Shown in pieces: positions 60,401 through 64,000 of a DNA stretch of 64,000 nt. Made by a program: the position numbers and the translations under genes. The stretch spans positions 84,813,143 to 84,877,142 of the forward strand of contig NW_026262679.1 of NCBI RefSeq assembly GCF_021869535.1. The letters are read 5' to 3'. How positions within the stretch are numbered: the stretch's first letter is position 1; each line of letters opens with the position of its first letter. A model generated the notes under the pieces. It was given only the letters and a program-made list of their open reading frames with translations. It was not told the origin of the DNA and did no database searches. The DNA is from Mytilus californianus. Taxonomy: Eukaryota; Mollusca; Bivalvia; Mytilida; Mytilidae.

Positions 60401-60986
60401 AACATCTAATAATTAATCATCAAATCACAAATAACAAATAACAAAGATATTTCATTTAAAAATTCCTCGAATTTTTATTCATTAAAATATATATATTTTG
60501 ATATATACCTTTAAACACATCTAATAATCCAACAGGTATTTCAATAAATATAGGGTGCGAACGGACCAAGGGGGCAAACATGTGGGGTGCAAACGGACCA
60601 AGGGGCAAACATGTGGGGTGCGAACGTACAGGGTGGGAACATGTAGTAGGAGCGAATGGACCTGATACCTAATTATTTGGACTAACTTATTATAATAATG
60701 TACTGTTATTGTATAACTGTAAAATTTGTAATTTCCCTAGAATTTGCACTTGTCAATCATAACCTATTTGAGAGCATAGAAACAAATGTATAACCTTTCT
60801 TGGAGCCGTAGATTTTACCGGAGAATCATCTATATTTATCACTTGGACCTCAGGCTCATAACTTTTCGATGTCTTAGTATTGTTGTCGGTTGTATTTGAC
60901 GAAAAGAATTTGGAAATTGTTGCCTGTCTGCTTTCGTCTACTTTTGATTTAAGCTTTGTCAGATTTATACTTTTTCGTTTTGACAT
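36389..60986 (-). CDS. MSH3: DNA mismatch repair protein MSH3 (21 coding exons, 1095 aa)
   Basis: MutS-beta subunit: with MSH2 it binds insertion-deletion loops in nuclear mismatch repair. Exons in coding order: 60795-60986, 59261-59788, 58627-58743, 57993-58110, 51426-51547, 50384-50550, 49771-49877, 49404-49518, 48506-48700, 47584-47719, 47109-47296, 46482-46650, 45190-45254, 44740-44856, 43325-43432, 42696-42810, 41604-41761, 40436-40622, 39619-39742, 37769-37937, 36389-36479. They total 3288 nt, in frame throughout, with GT donors and AG acceptors. Human MSH3 is about 1137 aa. Seen: PIP box QATISKFF (21-28); mispair domain YTPLEQQY (from 205) with the Tyr-Lys pair of [14 protein letters not shown] (230-231), where MSH6 and bacterial MutS have Phe-x-Glu; Walker [10 protein letters not shown] (864-872); Walker [17 protein letters not shown] (939-954); then THYP. 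The start MSKRK matches the family's start. The last exon is the least certain part. Confidence 0.93.
37255..37640 (+). repeat. Interspersed repeat family R1 in MSH3 intron 20, head-to-head pair
   Basis: A short inverted R1 end (37255-37300, minus) abuts a plus copy (37318-37635) with cctgtcccaagtcaggagcc and gttgtctcattgacaatcat. Confidence 0.65.
38120..39400. repeat. Degenerate tandem repeats in MSH3 intron 19
   Basis: At least four units of roughly 200 bp share gacaatttttagcaaattt, cttgaaaactataacagaga and aaaatgtccagcaagacaag with heavy divergence. No coding signal. Confidence 0.55.
39455..39477. repeat. Poly-A run, MSH3 intron 19
   Basis: About 23 consecutive A on the plus strand, 140 bp from exon 19. 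Confidence 0.85.
39750..39810. repeat. (TA)n microsatellite beside MSH3 exon 19
   Basis: About 60 bp of nearly pure TA starts a few bases inside the intron from the exon 19 acceptor (39743-39744), so the array sits where the branch point and pyrimidine tract would normally lie. Confidence 0.85.
40181..40204. repeat. (TA)n microsatellite, MSH3 intron 18
   Basis: A pure TA run of about 24 bp. Confidence 0.8.
40436..40622 (-). CDS. MSH3: MSH3 exon 18 (signature and Walker B)
   Basis: Residues 906-968 include [18 protein letters not shown] (signature loop region), then [20 protein letters not shown] (Walker B and D-loop). The catalytic DE pair is at 943-944. Confidence 0.96.
41245..41352 (-). 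repeat. Interspersed repeat family R1, 3' fragment in MSH3 intron 17
   Basis: It starts gatgtggtatgattgccaat and continues through caatgagcaaaacccatact, the reverse complement of the R1 3' end. Confidence 0.65.
41604..41761 (-). CDS. MSH3: MSH3 exon 17 (Walker A / P-loop)
   Basis: Residues 854-905 include [20 protein letters not shown], the ABC-type P-loop of MutS ATPases, then [20 protein letters not shown]. The acceptor is tttcag and the donor is GTAAGA. Confidence 0.96.
41864..42078. mobile_element. MITE with actgtaaaccaac inverted termini, MSH3 intron 16
   Basis: actgtaaaccaacatattttt at the left end pairs with aaaataagttggtttacagt at the right end, giving a 215-bp element with about 20-bp terminal inverted repeats and no coding capacity. 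Confidence 0.7.
42079..42695 (-). other. MSH3 intron 16 remainder, no gene seen
   Basis: AT-rich intronic DNA between the MITE and exon 16. The minus frame at 42591-42884 is exon 16 plus read-through into its flanks. Confidence 0.6.
44515..44715 (+). repeat. Interspersed repeat family R1, 3' fragment in MSH3 intron 14
   Basis: It contains agggccttttatagcttact and ends gttgtctcattggcaatcat. Confidence 0.65.
45454..45482. repeat. G29 homopolymer in MSH3 intron 12
   Basis: Twenty-nine consecutive G, then C and six more G; further G runs lie to 45580. On the MSH3 sense strand this is poly-C. It could form a G-quadruplex on the plus strand. Confidence 0.9.
45594..45645 (+). repeat. Interspersed repeat family R2, 3' tip
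   Basis: tatggagtttgaatgtccct followed by ttggtatctttcagatctct is the terminal part of R2. Confidence 0.55.
45719..46261. mobile_element. Pearl-like element with 12-bp perfect terminal inverted repeats, MSH3 intron 12
   Basis: tagtcccctacc at 45720-45731 and ggtaggggacta at 46250-46261 are perfect inverted ends, with TA at both borders as a possible target duplication. Inside are three tandem units of about 165 bp (core atatcttcaagcatgacg at about 45820, 45980 and 46135) and a gacagacagaca microsatellite. Confidence 0.75.
50610..50632. repeat. (ATA)n microsatellite, MSH3 intron 5
   Basis: About seven perfect ATA units near the exon 6 acceptor side (50551). Confidence 0.85.
50790..50960. repeat. 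GC-richer repeat fragment with a 27-bp palindrome, MSH3 intron 5
   Basis: The arms ttttgagtgggag and ctcccactcaaaa (50882-50908) are complementary around one unmatched central base. Adjacent gcgggag/cgggagg motifs set it apart from the AT-rich surroundings. It has the look of a transposon end. Confidence 0.5.
51186..51352 (+). repeat. Interspersed repeat family R3, copy in MSH3 intron 5
   Basis: It has the same landmarks as the 26030 copy: agtaaaaagtaaaataacaa, aaaagctcaaacacatcata and attcctgacttggtacaagc. Confidence 0.7.
51621..52453. mobile_element. Decayed DNA-transposon-like element next to the LINE
   Basis: The left end actgtaaattgggaaatt and the right end cccaatttatggt form imperfect inverted termini resembling the actgtaaa ends of the MITE at 41864. 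Internal direct repeats (tgtgtaattttagtgctt and tgtttaattttggcactt) lie near each end. It borders the LINE 5' end. Confidence 0.45.
52859..53848 (+). CDS. LINE ORF1 protein (coiled-coil nucleic-acid-binding type)
   Basis: An intact 329-aa frame. Residues about 35-155 are heptad-rich and charged, predicted coiled coil. They are followed by [28 protein letters not shown]-like [13 protein letters not shown] and [15 protein letters not shown], the RRM-like core found in L1/Tx1-type ORF1 proteins of many invertebrates. The C-terminus is basic and polar ([14 protein letters not shown]). ORF1 proteins bind element RNA as trimers; that is family knowledge. No stop or frameshift is visible in this copy. 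Confidence 0.8.
   Translation: MSLKETAALLAESWKIVNQSKEDDLYVLLNMILQVVTTMDNRMQKIEKGVNKIDELKTIITSIVSRIGDLEKTVHDIKLKNSEMESSIEGISNVFDEVNNINKEYKAKLQNISTKFNQLENATKTEIGKLRVENEKIEKLKSNILDLQCRSMKNNLIFSGLAYNKNENCEAKLRNFIYEELQIEQHIEFGNVHRFGKIGWNRAKPIVARFIYQRDLECVLQNAFRLKGKPFGINEQFPAEIEARRRKLYPVMKQAKREGNQVSLVRDKLFIDGEQFLFTEQTNTSKDDQHRGHQNGGFRDVMMTPANTNGRPYKRQRSGSSPSSESTHL
53930..54957 (+). pseudogene. LINE ORF2 endonuclease region, frameshifted
   Basis: APE-type endonuclease motifs are spread over several frames: LNCCGV near 53958, CLVETKTDD near 54037, [16 protein letters not shown] near 54377, [10 protein letters not shown] near 54642 and a degenerate SDVHSPL near 54731. Frame breaks lie in the A-run near 53980-53995, near 54138 and near 54530-54560, and the frame ends in TGA at 54948-54950. 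The domain cannot be translated as one chain. Confidence 0.75.
54958..55428 (+). pseudogene. LINE ORF2 linker between endonuclease and RT
   Basis: A 156-aa lysine-rich frame ([13 protein letters not shown], then [15 protein letters not shown]) has the composition and position of the endonuclease-RT linker seen in LINEs. It is separated from both neighbours by stops or frameshifts. Confidence 0.65.
55553..57362 (+). pseudogene. LINE ORF2 reverse transcriptase domain (one premature stop near the end)
   Basis: A long open frame (about 576 codons to the TAA at 57279-57281) carries RT blocks: [53 protein letters not shown], the catalytic [11 protein letters not shown] at 56208-56219 onward, and [11 protein letters not shown]-terminal zinc-like motif [18 protein letters not shown] follows. 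Translation continues in the same frame after the TAA for 26 codons to a TAG at 57360-57362, so the TAA looks like a late nonsense mutation. An upstream in-frame stop near 55550 separates it from the linker ORF at 54958-55428. Confidence 0.8.
57640..57735 (+). repeat. Interspersed repeat fragment after the LINE, MSH3 intron 4
   Basis: It reads cgtcactgatgagtcttttg, acgaaacctgcgtctggcgc and then ctggcatctatgatgagttt. It looks like a dispersed-repeat 3' end. Related short pieces with gaggtaaatccaaaaaagcg lie at 5585 and with gaaggtaaatccagaaaaac at 19420. Confidence 0.5.
59261..59788 (-). CDS. MSH3: MSH3 exon 2 (linker plus start of mispair-binding domain)
   Basis: This is the largest coding exon, 176 codons in phase 0. 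The first ~140 residues are a charged linker ([25 protein letters not shown]) that probably includes nuclear localisation signals. The last 36 begin domain I ([17 protein letters not shown], then [15 protein letters not shown]). The Tyr-Lys pair at residues 230-231 marks the protein as MSH3 and not MSH6. Confidence 0.93.
60548..60655. repeat. G-rich tandem repeat, about 30-35 bp units, MSH3 intron 1
   Basis: Three to four units with ggggtgcgaacggaccaagg and gcaaacatgtgg variants. Confidence 0.65.
60795..60986 (-). CDS. MSH3: MSH3 exon 1 (start codon and PCNA-binding box)
   Basis: This exon encodes residues 1-64. QATISKFF fits the PIP-box pattern Qxx(I/L/M)xxF(F/Y), used by MSH3 and MSH6 to bind PCNA. 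The following stretch is acidic, low in complexity and probably disordered. The frame stays open upstream to an ATG at 61040, but the MSKRK start matches the vertebrate N-terminus and places the PIP box as in other MSH3 proteins. Donor GTTATA. Confidence 0.9.
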
Positions 60987-61248
60987 GACAGTGTCAGAAA
61001 TAATCAGAAGTTCATATTTATTATTTTGCAGCACTTGCAAATTTTCCTGGAAGTTACAAGGTGTGTGTAACAGTGATCAAACTCCGTAACGATTTTGTAA
61101 ATATTTCCGGAAATTATAAATAGTTTTAGCATTGTCAGACTTGTATTTGTTTCGCTCACCTAGTGAACAAAATCGCTATTTGCCAATGAGGACTTTTAAG
61201 CACATACTATAGTTATTCTCTGTGTTGCTAATAATTTATGTAATCTAC
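60987..61248 (-). promoter_or_regulatory. MSH3 5' flank, promoter expected, no element defined
   Basis: The sequence upstream of the MSH3 start is short before the LINE 3' end at 61249, so the core promoter is probably within these 260 bp. No TATA box stands out. ccggaaat near 61110 resembles an ETS site, a common element of housekeeping promoters. This is inference from position and motif. Confidence 0.3.
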
Positions 61249-61720
61249 AGAATAGAATAGAATAGAATATCTTTTATTTCCATAAGAGGTAACCCTCAAG
61301 GGGCAAAGTGCATATACATGATAATACATATATGACAATAAAGTTACAATTACAAATACAATAAAGAAGAACAGCAAAACAGTATACTAAAGTTAGACAA
61401 TTATAAATATTGCTAACAGTGTCACAGTGTTACATAATAAATGTTTATGTATACTCATGGAGTTTTGATAAGAATAGCCTAGTTGTTTCAAAATATTAAT
61501 AGACTTAATTACAGTTTAATAACCAGATAAATTTATTAATCATATCAGAGACATATAACAATTGTATTATATGTCTCTGATCATATCTAAGGACATATCG
61601 AAATATCACATCAAATAACAAATCTCTATCCTTACAGTATCATGGGTATCATTCCGATGAAGTTCATCTTCCACTTTATTTAAATCGCATTTAGTACAAA
61701 TTCTTTGATGAACTTATAAT
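61249..61720 (-). mobile_element. 3' end of the second LINE
   Basis: On the minus strand a CTKC...DELH zinc-like remnant (about 61665-61700) is followed by a 3' UTR. The UTR ends in ATAAAAGATATTCTATTCTA and a short (ATTCT)n tail at 61249-61269, a typical LINE 3' terminus. It is separated from the RT part by later insertions at 61721-62335. Confidence 0.65.
61545..61580. repeat. Short perfect inverted repeat inside LINE remnant
   Basis: Arms of 14 bp (tcagagacatataa and its complement) flank an 8-base loop. Confidence 0.6.
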
Positions 61721-61935
61721 TAGGGAGCTACCATTTGATTTTTATGGGGGAGGGGGCTAGGATGAAATTTGAAAAAAAGGCAGGACAGGAGTTTTGAGTA
61801 AAAAAAAAAGGCAGGATGACAATTTATGTAAAAAAAAGTCAGGATAACTAATAAAAAAAAAGGCAGGACCGAGTAGAGTGAAAAAATAAAAAGCAGGACA
61901 GAGATTACAACTAAAAAATAAGGCAGGACAAAATT
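61721..61935 (+). repeat. A-rich tandem repeat with aaaaaaggcaggac motif
   Basis: About six degenerate units of 30-35 bp each carry a poly-A stretch and ggcaggac or a close variant. The block begins with gagctaccatttgattttta and a G-rich run. Confidence 0.6.
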
Positions 61936-62335
61936 TTTTTTATAGTGTTTCTTTCTATGTTGAATTAAATGTTACACTACTGTTTCAGGTTAGGCTGAAG
62001 TGTGCGCCTGTTAAAACGTTTAAACCCGCTGCATTTGTTTACACCTGTCCTAAGTCAGGAGCCTGTTGTTCGGTGGTTGTCGTTTGTTGATGTGGTTCAT
62101 AAGTGTTTCTCGTTTCTCGTTTTTTTTACAGATTAGACCGTTGGTTTTCCTGTTTGAATTGTTTTACACTAATCATTTTGGGGCCCTTTATAGCTTGCTG
62201 TTCGGTGTGAGCCGAAGACTCCGTGTTGAATGCTGTACTTTGACCTATAATTGTTTACTTTTTACACATTGTGACTTGGATGGAGAGTTGTCTCATTGGC
62301 ACTCATACCATATCTTCTTATTTCTATATAGATCA
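61936..62335 (+). repeat. Interspersed repeat family R1, copy nested in LINE
   Basis: It has the landmarks of R1: cctgtcctaagtcaggagcc, ggggccctttatagctt and gttgtctcattggcactcat at its 3' end. It closely matches the copy at 13425-13880. Confidence 0.75.
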
Positions 62336-64000
62336 TATGATCAAATACATGTATAGACTGGTAGTAATTTTTTGATGTGAATGAATAACATCTTTGCATA
62401 GTTTATAATAGCTTTTAGACTCTTTTTGTACAATTCCTGTCTTGAATGAGAGAAGATCGACCACTGATGCAGAAAATATAAGACCTATACTTATAGTCCT
62501 ATACACATTCCAGATCAACTTGCTGTAGAGTGAATTTTTGCTTGATAAATCTACTCTGTTTATTAAATACTAAATTTTTGTTTTATTGGTGTTTATGTTT
62601 AAGCACCAATCAGAACAAAACTTATCAACATTTTTTAATTTAGATTGAGGACCATCTGATGTGTCAGAGAGCAAAACAATATCATCTGCATACATTAAAC
62701 AGTTAATATAGACTAAGTATCACCCAGGGTCAGATCATCAGCCTCATTATCAATATTATGATAGAAAGTCGTTTATAAAAAAAATTGAAAAGATTACGGG
62801 TTAGGTTATCACCTTGTCGTACCCCTAATTTAACTCCAAATAAGTCGGTTAAAATTTTCCCAGCTTTTATACAAGTTGAACTAACATTGTACATATTCTT
62901 TATAAATTATTAATGTTGTAAACTTTCCCTCCTAATCCTATCTGTAATAGTTTATATTTAATACCACTATGTATCACTGAATCAAACGCCTTTTTAAAAT
63001 CAATGAAGCAGGCATACATTTTTTTACCTGAAAAAAATACTGAATCAACCAGATTCTTAAGCAAACACATATGGTCACAGGTTCTTGACTTTTTTTTACA
63101 AAGCCAATTTGGAACTCAGTAATTAGACTATTTTGTAACAAATATTTGTCAAGTCTAACATTCAAAATTGTATTAAAAGTTTACCAATTGCACATGTAAT
63201 TGAGATGCCTCTGTAATTTGAGAGATCAGTTGGGTCCCCCGACTTAAAAGGGGTTAAGAGTATTCTTCAGCCCAGCATTCTGGATATTCTCCTGTGCTAA
63301 GACATAAATTAGATAATTTTCCATAACATGGAACTAAACTATCAGCACTTGCCTTTAGCATTTCATTTGTTTTAAAATCCAAACCATAAGCTTTATTGTT
63401 TTTCAGCTTTTTAAGTATTTCAGTATTAGTTATTGCAAAATCAAGTTCAGATGAAGTGGTGTGTTTCTCAATACTTTCTACTAATTTTTCGATATATCGA
63501 TATATGTTTATTACGCTTTTTGAATCTATTATCTAAAGAATTAATTGACTTAAAATGATCTAACCAGATATCAGCAGATATCTGATTCTTTGAGTTTTTT
63601 TTAACTAGATCCCAGTAGACCTGTGGATTATTACACTCTAAATTATCTGATTTAAAATGTCTTCTCTTAATTTTCTGCTTTTGTTATATTGTCTCAACAA
63701 TTTATAAAATCTACCATGAATATAAGGATCATTTGGATATTTAAAATATGAATCTGCATAGGATACATTTTTTCTCATTTTTCTAAGGTCTATATCAAAA
63801 AACTTTTTATTTTTTTTTTTTTTTTATCTCGATTTTTTTTTATGAAATAGGTCGCCTCAAACATTTTTCAGAGGCTGGTAATAAAATTTCATTAATATCA
63901 GAGCTGTTATCAAAATGTGAAATAAGATTTTTGCTGTCTTTATCTTGCATAGCTGATTGAAAGGCCTGAGGAGAATTTTCCTGCCACTTGAATTTACTAC
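62336..64000 (-). mobile_element. Second LINE, degenerate RT-bearing portion (truncated by window end)
   Basis: The minus strand carries RT blocks broken by frameshifts: GVRQGDNLTRNLFNFF..ND at about 62811-62826 and below, VYADDIVLLSDTSDG with YADD at 62681-62692, then DWCLNINTNKTKI. Upstream (63000-63170) is a frame with NRLDKYLLQ..LITEFQIGF and the FIDFKKAFD-like block. Farther up (63480-64000) is a lysine-rich linker. The element enters from beyond 64000. It is a decayed jockey/CR1-like LINE; exact clade uncertain. Confidence 0.8.

Overview
The window is AT-rich, intron-rich animal DNA packed with interspersed repeats. Three things point to a marine bivalve, most likely a mussel (Mytilus or a close relative). 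The repeat families include the common mussel motif GTTGTCTCATTGGCAATCAT and TIR-bounded elements with about 160-180 bp core repeats plus GACA/GACG-type microsatellite. One locus encodes secreted MSP130-family (biomineralisation-associated) proteins. Introns are long, with GT-AG ends. Species assignment is inference.

Layout. (1) 912-17586, plus strand: MSP130-like gene copy A, ten coding exons. Two of them (exons 6 and 8) lack an AG acceptor at the position homologous to copy B. (2) 17587-22015: spacer with a tRNA-derived SINE, a repeat fragment and a 27-bp minisatellite ending about 200 bp before copy B. (3) 22016-32184, plus strand: MSP130-like copy B. It has the same ten coding exons with the same phases, all splice sites are canonical, and it predicts 562 aa. 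(4) 32185-36388: spacer with tandem core-repeat elements. (5) 60986 down to 36389, minus strand: the complete mismatch-repair gene MSH3. I assembled it as 21 coding exons (3288 nt, 1095 aa) with an N-terminal PIP box, the MSH3-type Tyr-Lys mispair-binding pair, Walker A/B and a proposed short last exon. (6) A LINE, about 52455-57535 and antisense to MSH3, sits in MSH3 intron 4. Its ORF1 and RT frames are largely intact but its endonuclease region is frameshifted. (7) 61249-64000: a decayed second LINE on the minus strand, split by nested repeats and running off the window end.

The two MSP130-like genes are a tandem duplication, and the second converges tail to tail with MSH3. The families are known; what is least expected is the pair of lost splice acceptors in copy A beside otherwise conserved coding exons. 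No prokaryotic-style system, CRISPR array or rRNA is present, and no intact tRNA was recognised. All exon joins come from reading splice signals and comparing the two paralogs or known MSH3 structure; no transcript data were available.
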